Origin: Chryseobacterium luteum
GTDB lineage: Bacteria; Bacteroidota; Bacteroidia; Flavobacteriales; Weeksellaceae
NCBI RefSeq assembly: GCF_000737785.1
Contig: NZ_JPRO01000012.1
Coordinates: forward strand, 1 to 64,000
Length of the DNA: 64,000 bases
Direction: 5' to 3'
Shown here: positions 51,395 through 59,865 of the stretch, in pieces
How positions within the stretch are numbered: the stretch's first letter is position 1
Layout of the letters: each line of letters opens with the position of its first letter
Made by a program: the position numbers and the translations under genes
The notes under the pieces: model-generated
Told to the model about the DNA's origin: nothing
Databases searched by the model: none
Seen by the model: the letters and a program-made list of their open reading frames with translations, nothing else

Positions 51395-51427
51395 TTTAGT
51401 GTCAACCTATTTTAGGACGACTCAGAT

Positions 51428-53005
51428 CTAGTGCATGGCTTCACTTAAATCTATTTTTTCTTTGCTTTTCCTTTCTTTAATGAAAAGGATAAATGGTATA
51501 CATACGAGGAATACAACTCCTAAATAAAGGAAAACATCCATATACGAAAGTACCGTAGCCTGTTTTGTGACCGACATATCCAGCATTTTATAAGCTGCGT
51601 TCATCGCTGCATCGGGAGTCATTCCTTTTGCAACGAAACTGGCTTTTAATGCATTCAGGCGTTGCTGTACATCAAAACTGTTTTCATCCAGATGGGAGAT
51701 CAGATTGAGCCTGTACTTCTGGCCTGCATTGGCAATAAACGTAGTGATCGCAGCAATCCCGAACGAACCTCCGAGCTGTCTCATCATCCCTGTAAATGCT
51801 GCACCCTGGCCAATCTCCTGCCCTTTCAGAGTACTTAATGACAATGAAGTGATCGGGATAAACAATAATCCAAGACCTGCTCCTCTCACCATCAACATCC
51901 AGAAAAAGGCTTCTTTACTCGTATCAGGTGTCAAAATTTTGTATCCCCAGAAACTATATATAAAGAATACGAATAATCCTAAAGCTACCAAAATCTGCTG
52001 TTTTGCCCCTTTAGACAGCAATCGGCCGATAATCGGCATCATGAAAGCGGTTGTTAATGCGGCAGGAATCATCAAAGCTCCGGACTGAAAAGCCGTCCAT
52101 CCCAAAATACTCTGCGTATATAACGGAACGATAAAGGTAGAACCATACAACCCGAATCCTAATACAAAGGACATAATCGTACCAATCCTTAAGTTACTGT
52201 TTTTTAAAACCCTTAACTCTACAATCGGATATTTGAATGTTAGCTCTCTCCAGAGGAATAATATAAATCCTAAAATTGCTGATACTGTAAACAATATAAT
52301 CCATCCACTCGCAAACCAGTCTTCTTCATGACCTCTTTCCAAAATATATTGTAATGAACCAACCGTAACTGCCAATAAAGCAATGCCGATCCAGTCAACA
52401 TCTGAAGCTTTACGTTTTTCTGCATATTTCGGACTTTTCACGAACTGTAAAGTCATTAAAGTTGCAGCAATACCGATAGGAATATTAATATAGAAAATAT
52501 ACGGCCAGCTGAAATTATCAACAATATAACCCCCAAGAGGCGGACCTAAAGTAGGACCAATAATTACTCCCAATCCATAAATCGCCTGAGCCATACTTCT
52601 TTTTTCCACCGGATAAGATTCCGTAATGATCGTCTGCGAAGTTACCAATAACGCTCCACCACCAATTCCCTGACATAACCGGAAAAATACCAATTCCCAA
52701 ATATTATCCGCATTCCCGCACAAAAATGAAAATATAGTAAAAATAATAATGGAGGCAGCAAAATAGTTTCTTCGTCCGAACTGTTGTGACAGCCAGCTCG
52801 TCATCGGTACCACAATTACGTTACCGATTGCATAAGCTGTAATCACCCAGCCTACTTCAGAAAGTGTGGCTCCAAGATTCCCCTTCATCTCATTCAGGGC
52901 AACATTCACAATTGTGGAGTCCACAATTTCAAGCAGAGCACAAAGGATTGCCGTGATCGTAATGATCACTCTCCGGGCTCCGTATTCTACTAATGATTCT
53001 TGCAT
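51428..53005 (-). CDS. MFS drug efflux transporter, DHA2 (EmrB/QacA) family
   Basis: A 525-residue transporter with 14 predicted membrane spans. Motifs are IVDSTIVNVALNEMKGNLGA (first helix, D1), WLSQQFGRRNYFAAS (loop 2-3 motif), FRLCQGIGGGALLVTSQTII (motif C region) and GPTLGPPLGGYIVDNFSWPY. With the adjacent HlyD-type adaptor and TolC-type channel it forms a tripartite pump across both membranes, exporting hydrophobic toxic compounds. An IS3 copy lies 4 bp past its stop. It is the last gene of a four-gene run controlled by the TetR regulator. Confidence 0.92.
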   Translation of the reverse strand: MQESLVEYGARRVIITITAILCALLEIVDSTIVNVALNEMKGNLGATLSEVGWVITAYAIGNVIVVPMTSWLSQQFGRRNYFAASIIIFTIFSFLCGNADNIWELVFFRLCQGIGGGALLVTSQTIITESYPVEKRSMAQAIYGLGVIIGPTLGPPLGGYIVDNFSWPYIFYINIPIGIAATLMTLQFVKSPKYAEKRKASDVDWIGIALLAVTVGSLQYILERGHEEDWFASGWIILFTVSAILGFILFLWRELTFKYPIVELRVLKNSNLRIGTIMSFVLGFGLYGSTFIVPLYTQSILGWTAFQSGALMIPAALTTAFMMPIIGRLLSKGAKQQILVALGLFVFFIYSFWGYKILTPDTSKEAFFWMLMVRGAGLGLLFIPITSLSLSTLKGQEIGQGAAFTGMMRQLGGSFGIAAITTFIANAGQKYRLNLISHLDENSFDVQQRLNALKASFVAKGMTPDAAMNAAYKMLDMSVTKQATVLSYMDVFLYLGVVFLVCIPFILFIKERKSKEKIDLSEAMH

Positions 53006-53138
53006 AGTTTTTTACGATGTAAAAAGGTGAATTGTCAATGATTAATCAACTTCGTCGTCAATTTTCAGCTTCATATCATCTTCATTGATTGATTTACTCC
53101 AGCAAAATTGACAATTCACTTATTTCACAGTTTTAATA

Positions 53139-54248
53139 TTATTTAAGCGATACTTCTGCCTTCACGTTCATTCCCGTTCTCAGTCTTTTTGCAATATTCT
53201 TATCAAGATTTACAAAATCAATCTTTACAGGAAGTCTCTGAACCACTTTTACGAAGTTACCGCTGGCATTATCCGGAGGCAGGATTGAAAAAGTAGCGCC
53301 TGTTGCGGGAGAGAATGAGCTTACTACTCCGTTAAACTCCTGGTCAGGGAAGGCATCAATTTCAATTTTCACTTTCTGTCCTTCTACCATTTTATCTACC
53401 TGTGTTTCCTTGAAGTTCGCCACTACCCATTTCTGGTCGTTTTTAACCAAAGCAAAAAGCTGTGATCCGGCTTGCAGATACTGGCCTGCCTGAGTGGAAA
53501 CTTTACCTACATATCCGTCTTCCGGAGCCAGGATCACGGTGTATGATAAGTTTAATTTAGCATTTTCCACGTCTACTTCTCTCTGTTTTGCTACTGATCC
53601 GGCCACACCGATCTGCTGAGAACTTGCTGCAGTCTGAGAAGATGCAATGGTAGTCTGCTGTGCGATCTGGTTTCTCTGATCCACCAAAACCTGAAGCTGT
53701 CTATCTGCTGTCTGCTTGGCGGCTAAAGCCTGTTCATACTGCTGTTCCGTAATAGAATGGTCTTTTACGAGATTAGCATATCTTTTCAGATCCTGTGATG
53801 TTTTCCAAACGTTCACTTTTGCGGCTTCTATCTGTGCATTGGCTGTTGTTACCGCTGCCTGGGAAGAGCTGATATTTTTTGAAGTGGCAGTAGTGCTGGC
53901 TTCGGCATTTGAAATATTGCTTCTGGCCGTTGATAAAGCAGCCTGAGCCTGCTCAAGGGCCATCTTCTGATCCCTGTTATCCAGGATCACCAAAGTATCT
54001 CCTTTTTTTACCAACTGATTGTCCTTTACTTTTACCTCTGCTACATATCCGGAAATTTTAGAAATTACCGGCGCCATATTGGATGTGATCTGCGCATCGT
54101 CAGTTTCTTCGTGGTACTGTCCGTATGTAAAAGCTCTGTATCCATAGATTCCCCCACCGATTACTACGGCGGCTAAGATGATAGGGAAAACCAAACTTTT
54201 TTTCTTTTTAGGTTCAAGTTCAGTGGCTGGTTTATTATTATTTTCCAT
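53139..54248 (-). CDS. HlyD-family adaptor (EmrA-like) of efflux pump
   Basis: A 369-residue membrane fusion protein. An N-terminal membrane anchor (KSLVFPIILAAVVIGGGIYG, ~16-35) is followed by a biotinyl-lipoyl domain (VKDNQLVKKGDTLVILDNRD), a long helical hairpin (~80-215) rich in Ala and Gln (EASTTATSKNISSSQAAVTT), and the second lipoyl half (LAPEDGYVGKVSTQAGQYLQ) with a beta-barrel end. It bridges the MFS pump and the TolC-like channel in the periplasm. It lies 133 nt upstream of the MFS gene in the direction of transcription and 17 nt after the TolC gene. Confidence 0.92.
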   Translation of the reverse strand: MENNNKPATELEPKKKKSLVFPIILAAVVIGGGIYGYRAFTYGQYHEETDDAQITSNMAPVISKISGYVAEVKVKDNQLVKKGDTLVILDNRDQKMALEQAQAALSTARSNISNAEASTTATSKNISSSQAAVTTANAQIEAAKVNVWKTSQDLKRYANLVKDHSITEQQYEQALAAKQTADRQLQVLVDQRNQIAQQTTIASSQTAASSQQIGVAGSVAKQREVDVENAKLNLSYTVILAPEDGYVGKVSTQAGQYLQAGSQLFALVKNDQKWVVANFKETQVDKMVEGQKVKIEIDAFPDQEFNGVVSSFSPATGATFSILPPDNASGNFVKVVQRLPVKIDFVNLDKNIAKRLRTGMNVKAEVSLK

Positions 54249-54265
54249 TTTGGTTTGAGTTCTGA

Positions 54266-55579
54266 TTATTTAATTGTTAAAGTTCCTGTTGTCTGTAATA
54301 GTTTTCTGTAGGCTAAAGCAGCATCGGCCCTGGCATTAATCACACCTACGTTAGCTGATATCTGGGCAGCGTCCGCATCCAGAAGCTCGGTCATGGTGGC
54401 GAGCCCGTTGTCGTATTTGTTTTTCGTAATTCTGTAGTTTTCATTGGCCTGTTCAGCAGCTTTCTCATAAACGGAGATTCTCTTTTTAGAGTAATCTGTA
54501 TTCTGATATTCTCTGTTGACGTCCAGCTTAATGTTATCATTCAGTAATTCATCGTTGGCTGCCAACTGCTTTTCTCTTGCCTGAGACTGTCTGAGTGAAG
54601 AATTTTCTTTCCAGATATTGGATAAGTTATAAGAAATTCCAACTCCTACATTAACGGCATTGTAAATGGTCAGGAATTTTGGAATATCCGCTGCCACATA
54701 TCCTCCGGTAAACGCTATGGAAGGAAGGTTTTCAGCTTTTGCCGATTTTGTTCCCAGTTCTGCCGCTTTTCTTTGCTGAGCCAGAGCCTGTAAGTCTTTA
54801 CGGTTTTCTTTAGCTTCATTTACGTAGTAATCAACTGTTTTTACTTCAGAACCTTCATCAATATAATTCGGGTCAACTTCAATTTCTGTAGTTTCCGGAA
54901 TTCCCAACAGCAAATCCATATTGATGCCGGCAATATTGTAATTGTTTTTAGCTTCCAACAGCTGCAGCTCGATATTTGAAGTCTGAAGGTTTGCTTTTAA
55001 GCGGTCATTTCTTGCGATAACCCCATTGTTTTCAAGCTTAAGAAACGTTTCATCCCTTTTTTGTGAAGCCGTAAGGTTTTCTTCCAAAACTTTGATAGAT
55101 TGGTTAGCTTTAAATAAATTATTATACGCCTGGGCAACGTTGTAAGCAATTGCTATTTTATCATTTTCTGTGCTTAATTTTGATGCTTCCACCAAATATT
55201 TGGCAGACTGGATACCGTATTTGATTCTTCCGCCACTGTATACCGGAACACTAAGGTTAACCGATCCATAGGCAACCTGATGCACTTCCGGACCTCCTTC
55301 GCCTGAAACACCTGAAATCTTTAGGTTAACAGTCGGTTTAAGAGGAAGGTACATATAGCTTCCCGAAACTTTCAGCTCAGGAAGCTGTCTGTTTTTAGCT
55401 TCCAGAAGATCGGCCGTAGCTTCTTCAATTTTAGCGGCATCAATCTTAAGGTTTTTACTGTTCTGGATTCCCAGCTGCACGGCTTCATCGAGGGTGAGCT
55501 GTTTTTTCTCCTGAGCATTAATGGCTGCCATTCCCATAAACAGGGATAATGCCAATACCGAGTTATTTATTCTCTTCAT
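54266..55579 (-). CDS. TolC-family outer membrane channel
   Basis: A 437-residue protein with a signal peptide (MKRINNSVLALSLFMGMAAINA). The body has the two TolC repeats, with the first helix pair marked by LTLDEAVQLGIQNSKNLKID, AYNNLFKANQSIKVLEENLT and LLEAKNNYNIAGINMDLLLG, the second by ALAQQRKAAELGTKSAKAEN and TKNKYDNGLATMTELLDADA. It probably forms the outer membrane duct of the tripartite pump. Its start overlaps the end of the TetR gene by 17 nt, and the adaptor gene begins 17 nt after its stop, so the whole set is one operon. Confidence 0.92.
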   Translation of the reverse strand: MKRINNSVLALSLFMGMAAINAQEKKQLTLDEAVQLGIQNSKNLKIDAAKIEEATADLLEAKNRQLPELKVSGSYMYLPLKPTVNLKISGVSGEGGPEVHQVAYGSVNLSVPVYSGGRIKYGIQSAKYLVEASKLSTENDKIAIAYNVAQAYNNLFKANQSIKVLEENLTASQKRDETFLKLENNGVIARNDRLKANLQTSNIELQLLEAKNNYNIAGINMDLLLGIPETTEIEVDPNYIDEGSEVKTVDYYVNEAKENRKDLQALAQQRKAAELGTKSAKAENLPSIAFTGGYVAADIPKFLTIYNAVNVGVGISYNLSNIWKENSSLRQSQAREKQLAANDELLNDNIKLDVNREYQNTDYSKKRISVYEKAAEQANENYRITKNKYDNGLATMTELLDADAAQISANVGVINARADAALAYRKLLQTTGTLTIK

Positions 55580-56189
55580 AACCTAAAAGGTCTTTTAGTA
55601 AATATTTTATATGTTTATTAAGTTCTGTGTAGTACTTTTCTTCAAAAACTTCATCCTCCTCCGTGTCGTTCAGGAATTCCTTGTACATCTCTTTGGCATT
55701 GGATGCATAAAACAAAGTTCCGCTTACGGTGGCATGAAGCAGATAGATAGGAGGATTTTTAGTGAAAATTCCCTTTTTCAGCCCGCTTTCAAGGATCTGG
55801 GAATACATGGAGATAAAACCCATCTTGGTCTCCTTAAGAAATTCCACGATCTGTGGGTTTTCCGTATAAAGCTGCTCGCGCTGCATGATTCTGTAGAAAC
55901 ATTTCTGATGCCTTACTCTTCCGGAAAACTGGTCTATAATCTTTTCTATCTTCTGCCATTCGTTGATATCTGTCCTTTCCAGAATATCTTGAGCAAAGAA
56001 CTTACCCTCGCTCATCCTGTATTCTACTAACTTCTCGTATAGCTTTTCCTTGGACCCGAAATAGTAAGAAATCATAGAGATGTTTACATTCGCTGCCCTG
56101 GAAATCTCCCTGGTGGAAGTCCCTTCAAAGCCTTTTTCAGCAAAAAGCTTCTCTGCAGCAAATAATATATTTTCTTCTTTTGAAACCAT
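55563..56189 (-). CDS. TetR/AcrR-family repressor of the efflux operon
   Basis: A 208-residue regulator with an N-terminal HTH (EGTSTREISRAANVNISMIS, ~20-39, then YYFGSKEKLYEKLVEY) and a helical ligand-binding domain (DQFSGRVRHQKCFYRIMQRE, ~95). It is the first gene of the TolC-adaptor-MFS operon and should repress it until a drug-like ligand binds. Its stop overlaps the TolC start by 17 nt. A promoter and an inverted repeat that could be its operator lie upstream at 56212-56251. Confidence 0.9.
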   Translation of the reverse strand: MVSKEENILFAAEKLFAEKGFEGTSTREISRAANVNISMISYYFGSKEKLYEKLVEYRMSEGKFFAQDILERTDINEWQKIEKIIDQFSGRVRHQKCFYRIMQREQLYTENPQIVEFLKETKMGFISMYSQILESGLKKGIFTKNPPIYLLHATVSGTLFYASNAKEMYKEFLNDTEEDEVFEEKYYTELNKHIKYLLKDLLGYEENK

Positions 56190-56211
56190 AGTAATTCTAT
56201 TTTTCAGGTTG

Positions 56212-56251
56212 CAAATTTACATAAGATTTTAAACAAATCAAACGATTGATT
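56212..56251 (-). promoter_or_regulatory. Promoter and candidate TetR operator of the efflux operon
   Basis: On the minus strand the -7 box TAAATTTG is at 56219-56212, and TTG at 56241-56239 gives 19-nt spacing. AATCAA (56236-56241) and TTGATT (56246-56251) form an inverted repeat around ACGA that covers the -33 element, where a repressor would block polymerase. The ATG at 56189 lies 22 nt downstream of the -7 box. Confidence 0.5.
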
Positions 56252-56479
56252 GATTTTTTAATCTAAATTTAATATTCCACCATGTAAGCATCTGGTTATT
56301 AATACCATTAAGTCATAAAAAATTAAAGAAAACTTCATAATAAAAATAAGACCATCATGCTGGAATTACTTATTAGAAGACAGAATTTTGTATATAAATA
56401 TGAACGAGCCCGGGAAATACCCGGACTTTTTCATTAAAGAATATCATTAAAAATTCACCAGCTGTATATACCGATTGAA

Positions 56480-57598
56480 TTATGAATTTTTGTGAATATA
56501 ACGCGACAGTTTTATCCCAAGGTCTGTCCAGACAATTTTAGGATTTCCGTTTCTTGTCAGGTGAAGGTCTGCAGTGCTGATCTCTTCCAGAATACTTTCA
56601 ATATTGGCACCGCTTATAAATTTGGAGAAGCCGTCCCAGTTGAAACCCTCTGCATTGATCTTTTTATAGACCAGATTTTCGGAGTGGTAGTTCTGAAGCA
56701 GAGCAAGCCTGAAGATCTCGGAGCAGTAGTTCAGGAAGTTTTTCTGTTTTTCCCTGTTCCAGCCTGCAATTTCCCGGGCCCAGAAGATGATGCTTTTAAG
56801 GAACTGAGGTTTCTTTTTAACCATGAATGCATCTCTTACCCACTGTATAAAAAGCCTTTCAAATTCGTCACTTTTATGTCCTGATTTCAGAATTTTAAGG
56901 GCTTCGTTAAGATCTCCCTGTGCTTCATGAACGATCTCTTTGATTTTTTCTTCCGAAATCTGAAAGTTTTTCTTAAAGTAATTTTCCAGATCTTCATCAC
57001 TGATTCTGGGAACTTCCACCATCTGTGTCCTGGAAAGAATAGTGGGAAGAATATCATCAGCAGTTTCAGCAGTAAGGAGAATAAGTGTTTTTGCCGGTGG
57101 CTCTTCCAAAAATTTCAGGAATTTATTGGCTGCAGCAATATTCATTTTATCGGCTCTCCACACGATCAGAATTTTAGTACCGCCTTCAAAGCTCTTCAAA
57201 GCGAACTTCTGATTCTGGTCATCAATTTCATCTGCGGAAATAAAAAGCTGTTTGTTTTCAGATTCCAGGAAAGCTGTCCAGTCGTCATAACTTGCATAGG
57301 GAGAGGTCATGATCATTTCCCGGAAATCTTCAAATTTATTTTTGCTTAAAGAATTCCTGTTGTCTGTAAAAACGGGGAAACTAAAATGCAGATCCAAATG
57401 GTTCAGATGCTCCACTTTGGAAGCAGCATGTTCATTTTCCCGGCTAAAGATCTCTTTGGCATAAGCCAATACCATAGGAAATGTTCCATATCCTTCTTTT
57501 CCTAAAAAAAGCTGGGCATGGCTAACCCTGTTTTCAGCAATGCTTTCACGAAGAAGTTTTTTCAGATTTTCCTGTCCGGCGATGTTCTCCCAATTCAT
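56480..57598 (-). CDS. holB: DNA polymerase III delta prime subunit
   Basis: A 372-residue AAA+ clamp-loader subunit. It starts MNWENIAGQENLKKLLRESI and HAQLFLGKEGYGTFPMVLAY, where the Walker A lysine-threonine is lost (GKEGYGTF), as in delta prime proteins that do not bind ATP. Sensor and SRC regions follow: NKFLKFLEEPPAKTLILLTA (Walker B-like) and LPTILSRTQMVEVPRI (LSRC replaced by LSRT). The zinc-binding Cys set of other subunits is absent. The C-terminal third is helical. It loads the sliding clamp with the other subunits. A -7 box lies just before the ATG. Confidence 0.9.
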   Translation of the reverse strand: MNWENIAGQENLKKLLRESIAENRVSHAQLFLGKEGYGTFPMVLAYAKEIFSRENEHAASKVEHLNHLDLHFSFPVFTDNRNSLSKNKFEDFREMIMTSPYASYDDWTAFLESENKQLFISADEIDDQNQKFALKSFEGGTKILIVWRADKMNIAAANKFLKFLEEPPAKTLILLTAETADDILPTILSRTQMVEVPRISDEDLENYFKKNFQISEEKIKEIVHEAQGDLNEALKILKSGHKSDEFERLFIQWVRDAFMVKKKPQFLKSIIFWAREIAGWNREKQKNFLNYCSEIFRLALLQNYHSENLVYKKINAEGFNWDGFSKFISGANIESILEEISTADLHLTRNGNPKIVWTDLGIKLSRYIHKNS

Positions 57599-57602
57599 GT
57601 TC

Positions 57603-57610
57603 CAAAGATA
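57603..57610 (-). promoter_or_regulatory. -7 element of the holB promoter
   Basis: TATCTTTG on the minus strand fits TAnnTTTG and ends 4 nt before the ATG at 57598, as in mnmE. A leaderless or nearly leaderless mRNA is implied. Confidence 0.45.
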
Positions 57611-57940
57611 AAAAATCTTATCTCAATGGAGAAAATTAAGTCTGTTTAATATGACATAAAACTATAGTCCGGCATTTTGGGAAAATATCACGGAAAGTTC
57701 AGTTTTGAAAACTTCAGCCACAGCAGATCTGTATTTCAGTAAAATAATTTATCCTTTTTTAAGCTAAAAGAGCCCCTTCATCTTTATGGACGGTCCTTTT
57801 TAGCAAAACACAGCTGCTGTTTTTATCATTTAAATTTGCATTTTTCTTGTAAGGAAAGGCCCTTAACAAACTTTAACCACATATAATTTTTACAATTCAT
57901 TAATATTTAAGATATTTGCGCATTGTTTTAAAAATAAAGA
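57611..57940. other. Divergent intergenic region between holB and the outer membrane gene
   Basis: About 330 nt, AT-rich. GATATTTG at 57911-57918 is one base off the -7 consensus and could serve the plus-strand gene at 57941. Nothing else is recognised. Confidence 0.35.
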
Positions 57941-59266
57941 ATGAAAAAAATCTTTGCCGTATCATTCATATCAGTTGGATACTTCCTAAATGCACAGAGT
58001 ATAAGCAACTCTCCGTATGCAACTTATGGAATTGGAGATGTAAAATATGATAATACGATTGAAACTGCCTCTATGGGTGGTATATCCACTGCTTATATCA
58101 GTGATTTCACGAGCAGCTTCAATTTCGCAAACCCTGCGAATAACTCTAATTTCGAGCTTACAAGCATAAGGCTGGAGGCTACCAACGAAAACAATTATTT
58201 CAAAACCGATTATAACGATACGAAATCTACCAAGCATTCTACGTATCTTTCTAATATTGCACTGGCATTTCCACTGTCTCCAAAGGTGAAGATGGGACTA
58301 TCTTACCAGCCTTACAGCTCCAAGAGCTACGACATTGTAAATACTATTGAAAGATACGATCTTATAAATAATGTTCGAACATTAAACGGATATTATACGA
58401 ACCGTTTTAAAGGAAGCGGAACTCTGAACACGGCACAGGCAGCAATTTCCTATAAAATCGACCAGAATTTTGCTGTAGGTTTGAGAGCTAACCTTTACTT
58501 TGGTAATCTTTATGACCTGAATGAGCTTAGATCTTTTGATAAAGACGGAGTTTCCAATGCTGAATACATCAACGGTTACGAAACTAAAAACAATATCAAA
58601 AACTTTAACTTCACTCTTGGTGGAAGCTACCAGAGCCTGAATACACGTACAGACAAAAAATTAACCATCGGAGCCACAGCTACGTTCGGAAACACTGGCA
58701 ATATGACTACTGAGTATACCAACAGTACTTATGTATATTCGGATGTAGGACAAACTGTTAAAGCTATGGAAACCAATATAGAGCAGAAAAGTACAAGCTC
58801 TAAAAATCTTCTTCCGCTACAGGCATCCTTAGGGGTGGGTTACGGAAGTGAAAACCACTGGTTCTTTTCAGGACAGCTTGATTATAAAAAAGGAGAAGAT
58901 ATTTCTTATTTCGGAAAAAGCTTTGACTTCCAGGATACATACAGAATTTCTGCCGGAGGATGGTATCTGCCGAATTATAACAACTTCAGAAACTATTTCT
59001 CAAGAGTAACTTACCGATACGGGGCGTTCTATGAAAGAGGAAATCTTAAAATAAACGGTACCAGCATCAATAAGTTTGGGATCTCCGGAGGAGTATTGCT
59101 TCCATTCAAAACCAGCAGCATCACAAGAATGAGCGGTCTGGAACTGGGTCTGGAACTTGGAAAAAGAGGTACTCTTAAGAATAACCTGATCAACCAGAAT
59201 TTCATCAACTTAAAAGTCGGCTTCAACTTTGCTGACAGATGGTTCAGAAAGACTCTGTACAACTAA
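57941..59266 (+). CDS. Outer membrane beta-barrel protein (FadL/OmpP1-like)
   Basis: A 441-residue protein with a signal peptide (MKKIFAVSFISVGYFLNAQ). It has the N-terminal hatch-like motif SNSPYATYGIGDVKYDNTIE and MGGISTAYISDFTSSFNFAN (the FadL-type xNPA motif is NPANNSNF), then alternating beta strands ending in an aromatic residue (GFNFADRWFRKTLYN). Barrel proteins of this sort in Flavobacteriia often precede lptC, which starts 2 nt after this stop. It may transport hydrophobic compounds or function in envelope assembly; the exact role is unknown. Confidence 0.85.
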   Translation: MKKIFAVSFISVGYFLNAQSISNSPYATYGIGDVKYDNTIETASMGGISTAYISDFTSSFNFANPANNSNFELTSIRLEATNENNYFKTDYNDTKSTKHSTYLSNIALAFPLSPKVKMGLSYQPYSSKSYDIVNTIERYDLINNVRTLNGYYTNRFKGSGTLNTAQAAISYKIDQNFAVGLRANLYFGNLYDLNELRSFDKDGVSNAEYINGYETKNNIKNFNFTLGGSYQSLNTRTDKKLTIGATATFGNTGNMTTEYTNSTYVYSDVGQTVKAMETNIEQKSTSSKNLLPLQASLGVGYGSENHWFFSGQLDYKKGEDISYFGKSFDFQDTYRISAGGWYLPNYNNFRNYFSRVTYRYGAFYERGNLKINGTSINKFGISGGVLLPFKTSSITRMSGLELGLELGKRGTLKNNLINQNFINLKVGFNFADRWFRKTLYN

Positions 59267-59267
59267 A

Positions 59268-59864
59268 ATGAATTTTTCACAAAAAATATCATATAAAAAT
59301 ATAGCATGCCTTTTTAGTTGTGCTATATTTTTTATACTGACATCCTGTGAAGAAGATCTTACCAAAGCCAACGGAAACAAAAGCAAGAACTTTCCGTCAC
59401 AGATCATCAATAATGCCAATATTATACAGCGGGATTCAGGATTTATATCTTTAAAAGCCAAGGCTCCGATTATTGAAAAATACGAACTGATCGACAGTCC
59501 CTATATAGTAGCCAAAAGAGGTATCAACATAGAGTTTTTCGACAAGAAAAAACCTAAAGTACCCGGTAAGATCACTGCTAAATATGCCCGTATTTTTGAA
59601 TATAAAAGATTTTACGAAGCAAAAGGCAATGTAAGAATTACCACCAACGAAGGACAGCGGTTCGCAATGCAGAGTGTTTACTGGGATCAGAAAAAAAACA
59701 GGATTTACACCAAAGATACGGTATATGTTACCATGGAAGATGGCTCTACCCTGGTTGGTGCCAATGGTATGACCGCTAAAGATGATTTCTCTGAATATAC
59801 TTTCTTCAACAATTCGGGAGATTTCAGTACAAAAAGACTCGAAGAAAAAAAAACACCGCAGTAA
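59268..59864 (+). CDS. lptC: LPS export periplasmic protein LptC
   Basis: A 198-residue protein. The start at 59268 (MNFSQKISYKNIACLFSCAI) gives a lipoprotein-like signal (FFILTSC, lipobox LTSC); 13 residues upstream from 59229 are within the preceding gene and unlikely. The body is a beta-jellyroll as in LptA/LptC/LptD (KITAKYARIFEYKRFYEAKG, NVRITTNEGQRFAMQSVYWD, YVTMEDGSTLVGANGMTAKD). In Bacteroidota LptC is often a lipoprotein. It passes LPS from the inner membrane ABC transporter to LptA. It begins 2 nt after the outer membrane protein and ends 1 nt before anmK. Confidence 0.9.
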   Translation: MNFSQKISYKNIACLFSCAIFFILTSCEEDLTKANGNKSKNFPSQIINNANIIQRDSGFISLKAKAPIIEKYELIDSPYIVAKRGINIEFFDKKKPKVPGKITAKYARIFEYKRFYEAKGNVRITTNEGQRFAMQSVYWDQKKNRIYTKDTVYVTMEDGSTLVGANGMTAKDDFSEYTFFNNSGDFSTKRLEEKKTPQ

Positions 59865-59865
59865 T

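Larger units (their letters stand above)
50117..51423 (+). mobile_element. IS3-family insertion sequence (transposase inactivated)
   Basis: A 1307-bp element bounded by imperfect terminal inverted repeats: 50117-50141 and 51423-51399 read on the other strand. The inner 20 bp CGTCCTAAAATAAGTTGACA match with one change, and both ends begin TG as in IS3 elements. It is flanked by a 3-bp target duplication GAT (50114-50116 and 51424-51426). It carries OrfA and a broken OrfB. It inserted 4 bp past the stop of the MFS gene, between that gene and the hydrolase. Confidence 0.88.

Noticed and set aside
56408..56430. Hairpin GCCCGGG...CCCGGAC with a T run on the plus strand
   Set aside because: It points the wrong way for the genes on both sides (both minus strand) and has a mismatch, so I do not count it as a terminator.
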